From an uncultured Chryseolinea sp. (GTDB lineage: Bacteria > Bacteroidota > Bacteroidia > Cytophagales > Cyclobacteriaceae): a DNA stretch of 5,239 bases. A program made the translations under genes and the position numbers. A model generated the notes under the pieces. The model searched no databases, was not told where the DNA came from, and saw only the letters and a program-made list of their open reading frames with translations. The stretch is taken from the NCBI GenBank assembly GCA_946478915.1, contig CAMLER010000406.1:1-5239 (forward strand), in the 5' to 3' direction. Within the stretch, counting starts at the first letter, position 1, and each line of letters opens with the position of its first letter. This document shows positions 1 to 5,239 of the stretch, one piece after another.

Positions 1-750
1 AATGCTTTCCCATAGCCATCTTGGATTGTTAGGAGCATAAACAATGTTTAAGTGAACACAGTGTGTAAATTCGTGCGTAATCATTTTGACCAACAACAAG
101 CTATCCTCAGCCTTAACGCTGTTGGGCGAAGTCATCCTGAAATCGTCTTTGCCAAAGGCCGTGGCTAGCAGATCCTCCGGACCGTCTGGATAATTAATCC
201 CTCGATGAAAACTACTTTTATCTGGATATACCCTAACGGTAGTTTTAGGCAGCTTATCGAGCGCAAAATCAGCAAGTATTTTGTCATAATCCTTTTCCAG
301 CCTTACGGCTAATTGCCCGATAATCAACGAATCAATTTCACTGTATAAAAAAGTAAAATGATTTGTTGAAGTCTGCATTGTCAGTAGCGAATCAGTTGCG
401 TCCAGCCTGTATTGCGCATTAGAAATCCTGGTTAGCTCAACACTATTGCCCCCGCCCTGGCTCACCACCCCAACCACTTCTCCATGCACTTCCGAAAAGG
501 TGAAGACAGCATCGTCGAATGAATCAGATCGGAACTTATTACCCTCTAACCAAATCAAATTCTGTATCGGGGATCCCGGTACGACCAGAACAAGCCGTCC
601 GTGATGCAATGTTACGTGAACTGCAAAGCCATTTGTTTCATACTGACCAATGTATCGCAACAAAGATGGCTTTGTTGATTGGCTAACGGTTTGAGCGTAA
701 ACTGAAAATGTCATGAGCACCAAAATGTGCCGCAATAATGTTTTAGTCAT
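1..750 (-). CDS. Secreted DUF3471-like / peptidase-MA-like zinc metalloprotease, C-terminus cut by the window edge
   Basis: An open frame of 250 codons runs from ATG at 750-748 to base 1 without a stop, so only the N-terminal part is present. Residues 1-19 look like a Sec signal peptide (basic MTKTLLRH, hydrophobic core, then SVYA before Gln20), so export is likely. Residues about 30-108 resemble DUF3471 beta domains: LLRYIGQYE, then HGRLVLVVPG, F78..VFTF and a final LTR. Residues about 130-250 resemble the peptidase MA family. HEFTH at residues 226-230 (bases 61-75) gives two zinc-binding His and the catalytic Glu. PRWLWES follows, and its Glu248 sits 18 residues after the second His, as expected for the third gluzincin ligand. 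The substrate is unknown. The gene lies 102 bases downstream of the AraC-type regulator on the same strand and could be co-transcribed. No Shine-Dalgarno is seen. An in-frame ATG at 804 is possible but would put 18 residues ahead of the signal peptide. Domain calls come from motif reading only. Confidence 0.8.
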   Translation of the reverse strand, partial: MTKTLLRHILVLMTFSVYAQTVSQSTKPSLLRYIGQYETNGFAVHVTLHHGRLVLVVPGSPIQNLIWLEGNKFRSDSFDDAVFTFSEVHGEVVGVVSQGGGNSVELTRISNAQYRLDATDSLLTMQTSTNHFTFLYSEIDSLIIGQLAVRLEKDYDKILADFALDKLPKTTVRVYPDKSSFHRGINYPDGPEDLLATAFGKDDFRMTSPNSVKAEDSLLLVKMITHEFTHCVHLNIVYAPNNPRWLWESI

Positions 751-799
751 GAGTTGCAGGATTTGTAGCAAAGAAACCGATTTGGCTGTTCGACAACGA

Positions 800-817
800 C
801 TCATTATATAGAATGAG
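800..817. repeat. Perfect 6-bp inverted repeat with TATAAT-like core
   Basis: The arms CTCATT and AATGAG pair perfectly around a six-base AT spacer, about 50 bases upstream of the metalloprotease start. Read on the minus strand, the spacer and right arm contain TATAAT, which could be a -10 element, although no good -35 lies 17 bases further up. No T tract follows on the minus strand, so it is not a convincing terminator. It could be an operator or a local promoter for the peptidase gene, or chance in AT-rich sequence. If it is a -10 box, the alternative ATG at 804 is excluded as a start. Confidence 0.3.
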
Positions 818-852
818 ATATCAAAACGGGCTAAAACAAAAAATTTCAGAAT

Positions 853-2010
853 TTAGGTTTGATTTTTCCTATAGTCTGACGGCGATTTTCCTGTCAATTT
901 TTTAAAAACCCGGTTGAACGTAGCTTTGGAATTAAAGCCGCATTCATAGGCCACTTCAACAATCTTGAGATGCCGGAATTCCTTGCTATGCATTTTGCGA
1001 GTCACCTCCTGGATACGGAACTCATTGACGTAATCATGAAATGATTTGCGCAACACATTATTGAGAATGTGGGAAAGGAGGTTCGGCTCGACTTCCAGTC
1101 GTTGAGCAAGCATTCGCAAAGTCAGTGTTTCATGCAAATACAACTTTTCCTTAACCATTAATCGATCTAAAGATTCAGAGTAACTCTGGAGATCATCGTC
1201 ACTAAGCCTGGAGTAAACATTTGATTTTTCCGGATTTATTAGCGCCGGGACCATTTCAAGACGCGAACTTGCTTTTGTGAGTGCGTGTATGCCGATCCAA
1301 TAGGTGCTATATGTCGTTGCGCCCAATAGTAAATACAACATCAGATACACTAGCATGAAATGCATTTGAAACTGGAGAAATAGTATAAACAATACCTCAA
1401 AAGCCAGCCAGAAAAGCCACAAGACACGCGTGTACTTTACAAGCTTGGACAACCACGCCAGGGTGACGTCTCGCTGGTTTGAAAAATTCTGGACAATGGC
1501 CGCCTCATGCTCCCGTATCAATTCAAGCGATTTTCTCCCATATATTGAAATAGAGATTGCAGCGGCAGTAAGATGAATAACCCGAAAGACGATGAAACCC
1601 GGTACATCATAATGAACCCTATTTTCAGCAATTCCTTCCTTTATGAAGTACAGTTGCGACAGCAGTTCAACAATTACAGGCAAAAAGTGTGACAATACCC
1701 CCCGATCAATTCGGAACTCATGTTGAGCCAGGGATCTTGTATATAGAAAAATTAAAGGCCCAATCGCCAAAAGGTATGAATAAGGGAACCAAAGAAGTGG
1801 CTCATAAATATCACCCAGATTTGTATCGATTATCAAGCTCCATGTGAAATGAAGGGTGCAAAGAACAATGAACAAGCCAATGAGCAAATTGGAAACATGC
1901 TTTCCTTTCTTATAGAATAGCAGAATTATACCAAGGATAAAGGACTGCAGGAGGCCGGATAGAAGGATGAAATTGACCGGATGCAGATTGATCTTGATGT
2001 CGGGAGGCAT
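853..2010 (-). CDS. Membrane-anchored AraC/XylS-family transcriptional regulator
   Basis: This is a 385-residue protein with an N-terminal membrane region and a C-terminal DNA-binding domain. Seven hydrophobic segments can be picked out at about residues 13-33, 40-61, 72-92, 106-124, 137-157, 195-214 and 217-241. A linker follows, then an AraC domain at about 285-383. Its first helix-turn-helix is around 296-318 (LTLRMLAQRLEVEPNLLSHI). Its second is around 349-371 (IVEVAYECGFNSKATFNRVF), followed by the family signature KLTGKSPSDYRK. YLHETLTLRMLAQRLEV is typical of the transmembrane AraC regulators common in Bacteroidota. The start is firm: an in-frame TAA lies four codons upstream, and AAGGGG sits five bases before the ATG. 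The ligand is unknown; the helices may sense a membrane or envelope signal. The gene is divergent from the acyl-ligase operon across 426 bases, and the metalloprotease gene follows it on the same strand. Either neighbour could be a target, but the sequence does not show which. Confidence 0.93.
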   Translation of the reverse strand: MPPDIKINLHPVNFILLSGLLQSFILGIILLFYKKGKHVSNLLIGLFIVLCTLHFTWSLIIDTNLGDIYEPLLWFPYSYLLAIGPLIFLYTRSLAQHEFRIDRGVLSHFLPVIVELLSQLYFIKEGIAENRVHYDVPGFIVFRVIHLTAAAISISIYGRKSLELIREHEAAIVQNFSNQRDVTLAWLSKLVKYTRVLWLFWLAFEVLFILFLQFQMHFMLVYLMLYLLLGATTYSTYWIGIHALTKASSRLEMVPALINPEKSNVYSRLSDDDLQSYSESLDRLMVKEKLYLHETLTLRMLAQRLEVEPNLLSHILNNVLRKSFHDYVNEFRIQEVTRKMHSKEFRHLKIVEVAYECGFNSKATFNRVFKKLTGKSPSDYRKNQT

Positions 2011-2015
2011 TATAT

Positions 2016-2021
2016 CCCCTT
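2016..2021 (-). promoter_or_regulatory. Ribosome binding site of the AraC-type regulator
   Basis: The minus strand reads AAGGGG, five bases before the ATG at 2010. It stands out because the other gene starts in this window have no clear Shine-Dalgarno. It supports the chosen start together with the in-frame stop just upstream. Confidence 0.6.
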
Positions 2022-2039
2022 AATAAATTGGGTTCCAAC

Positions 2040-2088
2040 AATTTGCGACAAGAAACATAACGGAGTGACGAAAATTTGTCGCCGAATT
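2040..2088. repeat. Imperfect inverted repeat, candidate operator of the regulator gene
   Basis: The left arm AATTTGCGACA (2040-2050) matches the reverse complement of the right arm TGTCGCCGAATT (2077-2088) apart from one extra base. The uninterrupted core is 7 bp: GCGACAA at 2045-2051 and TTGTCGC at 2076-2082. The core centres are 31 bases apart, close to three helical turns. The pair lies 30-78 bases upstream of the AraC-type gene and brackets TATGTTTC, a weak minus-strand promoter match at 2059-2052. A dimeric regulator binding the two arms is plausible, but this is inference from position and symmetry. Confidence 0.35.
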
Positions 2089-2092
2089 TCTA

Positions 2093-2107
2093 TGTGTCCG
2101 TGTGTCC
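2093..2107. repeat. Short tandem repeat, two copies of TGTGTCC
   Basis: TGTGTCC occurs at 2093-2099 and again at 2101-2107, separated by one G, giving an 8-base period. It lies just beyond the inverted repeat upstream of the AraC-type gene. It may be part of a protein-binding region or be chance. Confidence 0.3.
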
Positions 2108-2320
2108 TAAAGGCAATCAACTAAGGTACGAATGAAATCAAAACATTTCCATCAACGTAAGAAAAGCGAGCTTAACTTATGAAACTCAAGTGTAGATTTT
2201 CTCTGGGAGAATACAACAACCCAACGTTACGATAAATAGGGCTAAAATGCCTCATTTTGACAATTAAACTTAAACGGCTGGTGTGAACCCGTGCTGCGAA
2301 AAACATCAGTGCACATGTAA

Positions 2321-2346
2321 GTTTTGAAAACACAAAACCATTTTTT
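2321..2346 (+). other. Weak hairpin followed by a T tract, possible attenuator-like element
   Basis: GTTTTG (2321-2326) pairs with CAAAAC (2333-2338) across a six-base loop, and TTTTTT follows two bases later at 2341-2346. The geometry is that of an intrinsic terminator, but each stem has only two G-C pairs, so it would be unstable. It lies 90-115 bases before the acyl-ligase start and would matter only for transcripts starting further upstream. Confidence 0.2.
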
Positions 2347-2362
2347 CCCCCTCACTTCGGAA

Positions 2363-2370
2363 TACATTTG
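2363..2370 (+). promoter_or_regulatory. Candidate Bacteroidota -7 promoter element for the acyl-ligase operon
   Basis: TACATTTG fits the TAnnTTTG consensus known for the primary sigma factor of Bacteroidota. It would give a 5' leader of roughly 60 bases before the ATG at 2437. The partner TTG element expected about 20 bases upstream is not evident, so the assignment is tentative. Confidence 0.3.
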
Positions 2371-2436
2371 GTTACTAAAGTACATCAATTTCGATTCATG
2401 TCTTTCCTGTAACTAACTCTAACTTTTTTTGCACAT

Positions 2437-4275
2437 ATGGGTATCGTTGAAGTACTAAATCGCGCCAAATCTCATCCCAAGAAAGTATTTGGCGTGTTGT
2501 CCGATGGAGAAACCATGACCTATGGGAGTCTTTTATCAACTGTCGACAAATTAAGTTTAATTTTTCATCGTCTTCATCTTAGGGTAAACGACAAAATCGT
2601 TTTATCAACAAACGACAAACGGAGTCTTGCTGAAATCATGATTGCAGCCTATCGCTATGGTTTAACAGTGATTCTGACAGACCCAAACGCGAAGGCTGAC
2701 AGGATACATACTATCATATCCTCAGCGAATCCAAATGCATTTTTTATTGATCGGGAATTAAAGCAGTCGTGGAAACTCGACCAGGAGAACATCATCGAAA
2801 TCAAAAAAACCAAGGAAGTTAAAAAGAGCATTTTTAAGAACATCTTCTTCAAGAATACAGCTGTCACGGAAGATCGCGAAACGCTGGAGCGTACATACCC
2901 AGCCTGCTTGGTCGCTTTGGAAGACGTGGCTCCTAAGTATCCGGAATCAATCGATCCATCAAGCTATGCTTACATGATGTATACATCTGGATCAACGTCC
3001 GAACCAAAGGGCGTCGTTATTTCACACAAGAACCTTTTTGCACACCTCGAAACGTTAAAAAACGTTTATGGCTTTGACCAGAATGTGAGGATCTTGAATG
3101 TGCTTAACCTCTACCATACGGACGGCGTAAATCAGGGACCGATGCTCGCACTTTATAGTGGCGGAACCTGGATCAGTCCGTTCAAACTGGATACTTCGCG
3201 CCTTGACCTTATATACTATGGTATTTATAAGTACCAGGTAACACACCTGTTCGTGGTGCCCACATTGCTTTCATTTTTCGAGAAATATCACGAGAATCTT
3301 GAAGACAGCTTTCAGACGCCGGACTTCAAATTTGCAATATCGGTTGCAGCCCACCTGGATGAAAGGTTATGGCATTCGGTGTGCAATATTTTTAAGATCC
3401 AGATTGTCAACATTTACGGTTTGACTGAAACTGTAACGGGAAGTATCTACTGTGGTCCGAGCAAAGACACCTATAAAATTGGAACTATCGGTAAGCCGAC
3501 TGATTGCGAAATTAAAATTATTAACGATCAGGGGAGTGAAGTTTCCAAAGGTGAAAAGGGAGAACTGCTGCTGAAGGGAGATCACATAATGGTCGGATAT
3601 TTTAATAATCCTGAAGCTACTAACAAAGTCCTCATTAATGGCTGGTTACACACCGGTGACATTGCCAGGGAAGATGAAGAAGGATTTATTAAGATTGTTG
3701 GACGCAAGAAGAGCATGATTAATTCAGGTGGGTTCGCAGTGCAGCCCGAAGAGATCGAAGAAATAATGCTTCGGGTACCAGAAATTGACGAGTGCAAGGT
3801 TGTGGGAATGTATGATAGTATACTTACGGAAAAAATTGTGGCCTGCATCAAGACAAAACCTGATAGGGAAGTTAACGATCTGGCTCTTTATAAATTCTTG
3901 CGCGAAAATCTGGAACCAGAAAAAGTGCCGCACGAAATTCATTTTATTGAAACATTCCCCCGTGGTATCAGTGGCAAAATTCAGGTTGAAGAGTTGAAAA
4001 AGTTGATTGTCCAAAAACAGCCTGTTCAGGTTGATAAATCTGGAGACATCCTCGAAACCGTAATTAAGAATGCAGCGGATGTATTCCGGGTAAATCATAC
4101 CGAACTAAGCGAGCAAAGCTCAACGCGAAACGTTCCTGGCTGGGATTCATTAAATCACCTCGCACTCATTAACCGTCTCGAGCAGGTATTTAATGTAAAG
4201 TTTTCAACATCCGACACCATGGTGATGAATACCATACAATCAATACATACAGTTGTAAATAAGAAGCTCAAGTAA
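2437..4275 (+). CDS. AMP-forming acyl ligase fused to a C-terminal acyl carrier domain
   Basis: This 612-residue enzyme should adenylate a carboxylic acid with ATP and load it as a thioester on its own carrier domain. The adenylation domain spans about residues 5-525. Core motifs are YTSGSTSEPKG (182-192), NIYGLTET (325-332), GWLHTGD (402-408), GRKKSMINSGG (422-432) with PEEIE, and PRGISGKI (508-515) whose Lys514 is the expected catalytic lysine. The carrier domain is about 536-612; GWDSL at 568-572 gives Ser571 as the phosphopantetheine site. The region after the P-loop reads LNLYHTDGVNQG, with no FDxS motif of the kind that holds the amino group in amino-acid-activating enzymes. The GG and PRGISGKI motifs are acyl-CoA-synthetase-like, so a non-amino acid substrate is more likely. 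In-frame TAA at 2410-2412 fixes ATG 2437 as the first start; no Shine-Dalgarno is seen. The stop overlaps the next ATG (TAATG), indicating translational coupling. The exact substrate is unknown. Confidence 0.92.
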   Translation: MGIVEVLNRAKSHPKKVFGVLSDGETMTYGSLLSTVDKLSLIFHRLHLRVNDKIVLSTNDKRSLAEIMIAAYRYGLTVILTDPNAKADRIHTIISSANPNAFFIDRELKQSWKLDQENIIEIKKTKEVKKSIFKNIFFKNTAVTEDRETLERTYPACLVALEDVAPKYPESIDPSSYAYMMYTSGSTSEPKGVVISHKNLFAHLETLKNVYGFDQNVRILNVLNLYHTDGVNQGPMLALYSGGTWISPFKLDTSRLDLIYYGIYKYQVTHLFVVPTLLSFFEKYHENLEDSFQTPDFKFAISVAAHLDERLWHSVCNIFKIQIVNIYGLTETVTGSIYCGPSKDTYKIGTIGKPTDCEIKIINDQGSEVSKGEKGELLLKGDHIMVGYFNNPEATNKVLINGWLHTGDIAREDEEGFIKIVGRKKSMINSGGFAVQPEEIEEIMLRVPEIDECKVVGMYDSILTEKIVACIKTKPDREVNDLALYKFLRENLEPEKVPHEIHFIETFPRGISGKIQVEELKKLIVQKQPVQVDKSGDILETVIKNAADVFRVNHTELSEQSSTRNVPGWDSLNHLALINRLEQVFNVKFSTSDTMVMNTIQSIHTVVNKKLK

Positions 4276-5195
4276 TGTACGATCAGGTTCCCCCCTTAAA
4301 GGTGTGGCTTTTTACCGCATTAGCAGCATTCACGATGCTGTTCCTCTTTCTTTCATATTGCTATACGGGTGTAGGTCCGTATGTCAAAGTGTTAAAGGAA
4401 AGCAATTCGAGTCTCGAAAAAGCCCTCATTGAGAACAATTTTAAGGACACGTCAGCACTGTCGGTAGTAGTAATAGGTTCTTCCTTGTTAGAGCGGGCTT
4501 TGGCTGATCCCAAAGACGTTGAAAGGGCGATTGCTGAAAAGGTACAACGGCCTGTGAACTTCTTTCGTCTTTCAGTTTACTACATGAGCATGGACATTGC
4601 CGAGCGAATGAAGTTCTTTGAATATATTTCAAAATACCCGCCCGACTATCTTTTTGTTGAGAACATTGGCATCAACCTGGATGACCCATTTGGAGAATCC
4701 CTGCCAACGCCCATAGACGCAGCGTTACTTCATTTGAGAAATGAATTCCGGGCGACTTCGGGATTACCAATGCATGAGAATTATTACAACAGGTGGTATC
4801 AGTTTGATCATACTCCAGCACCAACAAGCTCCTTTTTCAATTTCGAATTCGACAGCAGTATGTTCAAATTCCTGCTTACAAAAAGAATGATTGTTCGAAA
4901 AGTATCAGAGAATGAGACAGCCAATAAGGCGTATGAAGCGTTGAAGGGGAAATCAAAGGTTTTTTTCCTTGGAATGCCCCAGTCCAGCAAATTGCAACCC
5001 GACTTTCTGGATGCTGCTGCAACCGCCGAGTTCCAAAACGTAATGAAGACTTACAAGGAAAATTATGACATTGGATACTGGCAATATCCTGGCGTGATGC
5101 CCGACTCTTGCTTTTCGGACGGTTTTCACGTTAATCAGCCAGGCGCAAAAAAATATCAGGAATGGTTTGTTTCTCAAATTGCATCATTAGAGTGA
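4275..5195 (+). CDS. Membrane-anchored SGNH-hydrolase-like protein, DltD/AlgJ-like in layout
   Basis: The protein has 306 residues. One hydrophobic segment at about residues 10-31 follows a short N-terminus and should anchor it in the inner membrane with the rest in the periplasm. VVVIGSS at 64-70 begins the likely catalytic domain, with Ser69 or Ser70 as candidate nucleophile. DGFHVNQPGAKKYQEWF at 282-298 is a typical C-terminal SGNH block, giving Asp282 and His285 for the catalytic pair. ENIGIN (129-134) may be the Asn-bearing block. A Ser/Asp/His set near both ends plus a membrane anchor is the layout of DltD- and AlgJ-type proteins, which help move acyl groups onto envelope polymers. A plain esterase is the main alternative. 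The start codon shares one base with the ligase stop, and the next gene begins one base after this stop, so all three are probably translated together. Family membership is inferred from motifs; overall similarity could not be tested. Confidence 0.75.
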   Translation: MYDQVPPLKVWLFTALAAFTMLFLFLSYCYTGVGPYVKVLKESNSSLEKALIENNFKDTSALSVVVIGSSLLERALADPKDVERAIAEKVQRPVNFFRLSVYYMSMDIAERMKFFEYISKYPPDYLFVENIGINLDDPFGESLPTPIDAALLHLRNEFRATSGLPMHENYYNRWYQFDHTPAPTSSFFNFEFDSSMFKFLLTKRMIVRKVSENETANKAYEALKGKSKVFFLGMPQSSKLQPDFLDAAATAEFQNVMKTYKENYDIGYWQYPGVMPDSCFSDGFHVNQPGAKKYQEWFVSQIASLE

Positions 5196-5196
5196 T

Positions 5197-5239
5197 ATGG
5201 AATTATTACTAGAAGTCATCCTGTTCGCGATTCCTATGG
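5197..5239 (+). CDS. Start of a hydrophobic, probably membrane protein, cut by the window edge
   Basis: ATG at 5197, one base after the preceding TGA, opens a frame of 14 complete codons to the right edge, reading MELLLEVILFAIPM. The stretch is strongly hydrophobic and looks like the beginning of a first transmembrane helix. The one-base spacing marks it as the next gene of the operon. An MBOAT acyltransferase (DltB/AlgI-like) would complete the set formed by the ligase-carrier and SGNH-like genes, but 14 residues cannot identify the family. Confidence 0.55.
   Translation, partial: MELLLEVILFAIPM

Larger units (their letters stand above)
2011..2436. other. Divergent intergenic region with candidate regulatory elements, no gene
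   Basis: This 426-base stretch separates the minus-strand regulator from the plus-strand acyl-ligase operon, so promoters for both should lie here. Seen in it are an inverted repeat near the regulator (2040-2088), a tandem TGTGTCC repeat (2093-2107), a small hairpin with a T tract (2321-2346) and a TAnnTTTG match (2363-2370). On the minus strand, TATGTTTC at 2059-2052 is a one-mismatch version of the same promoter element and could serve the regulator. Two short ATG frames (16 and 18 codons) occur around 2132-2235 but have nothing to support them. No tRNA or recognisable riboswitch was seen. Confidence 0.6.

Noticed and set aside
751..804. Alternative upstream ATG at 804 for the metalloprotease, adding 18 residues.
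   Set aside because: It would place a long polar stretch ahead of a well-formed signal peptide, and the ATG sits inside a palindrome that may be promoter sequence.
833..855. AT-only hairpin plus T run just after the AraC-type gene on the minus strand, a possible terminator.
   Set aside because: The stem is about five A-T pairs with no G-C, too weak to call.
2132..2235. Two short plus-strand ATG frames of 16 and 18 codons, overlapping as TTATGA, in the divergent intergenic region.
   Set aside because: No ribosome binding site, no recognisable leader-peptide pattern, and such short frames are expected by chance.
2257..2262. TTGACA, a perfect sigma70 -35 hexamer, on the plus strand.
   Set aside because: No TATAAT or TAnnTTTG element follows at a suitable distance, and Bacteroidota promoters do not rely on this hexamer.
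2655..4098. Several minus-strand open frames of 63-124 codons inside the ligase gene.
   Set aside because: They are antisense to a gene with intact motifs along its length and show no domain or start signal of their own.
2437..4275. Naming the ligase DltA (D-alanine ligase).
   Set aside because: Motifs resemble acyl-CoA-synthetase-type enzymes and no amino-group-binding motif is visible, so the Dlt likeness is in gene set, not in demonstrated substrate.

Overview
The window looks like a chromosomal segment from a member of the Bacteroidota, probably a Cytophagales- or Chitinophagales-like bacterium. The evidence is a membrane-anchored AraC-type regulator of the kind common in that phylum, a secreted protein whose signal peptide ends in Ala with Gln after the cut, a moderate GC content (by eye a little above 40%), little Shine-Dalgarno signal, and one TAnnTTTG-like promoter element. 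No RNA genes, CRISPR arrays, insertion sequences or phage genes were seen.

Left half, minus strand. From right to left come a complete gene for a seven-helix transmembrane AraC-family regulator (853-2010) and, 102 bases downstream, the first 250 codons of a secreted zinc-metallopeptidase-like protein (1-750) that runs off the left edge. The second protein joins a DUF3471-like beta domain to a peptidase-MA-like (gluzincin) domain with HEFTH and a downstream Glu.

Centre (2011-2436). A 426-base divergent intergenic region holds candidate regulatory elements but no convincing gene.

Right half, plus strand. A tightly packed operon begins at 2437. It encodes an AMP-forming acyl ligase fused to a C-terminal acyl/peptidyl carrier domain (2437-4275), then an SGNH-hydrolase-like protein with one N-terminal membrane anchor (4275-5195, overlapping by one base). 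Last are the first 14 codons of a hydrophobic protein (from 5197) that is cut by the right edge.

How they may work together (inference). The plus-strand set resembles the DltA / DltC / DltD part of a D-alanylation pathway: an adenylating enzyme loads an acid onto a carrier, an MBOAT membrane protein hands the acyl group across the membrane, and an SGNH-type protein completes transfer to an envelope polymer. The ligase lacks an evident amino-acid-binding motif and looks more like acyl-CoA synthetases, so the cargo may be a simple carboxylic or fatty acid rather than D-alanine. The hydrophobic start of the next gene is compatible with, but does not prove, an MBOAT protein. The divergent membrane-bound regulator is a plausible but unproven controller.
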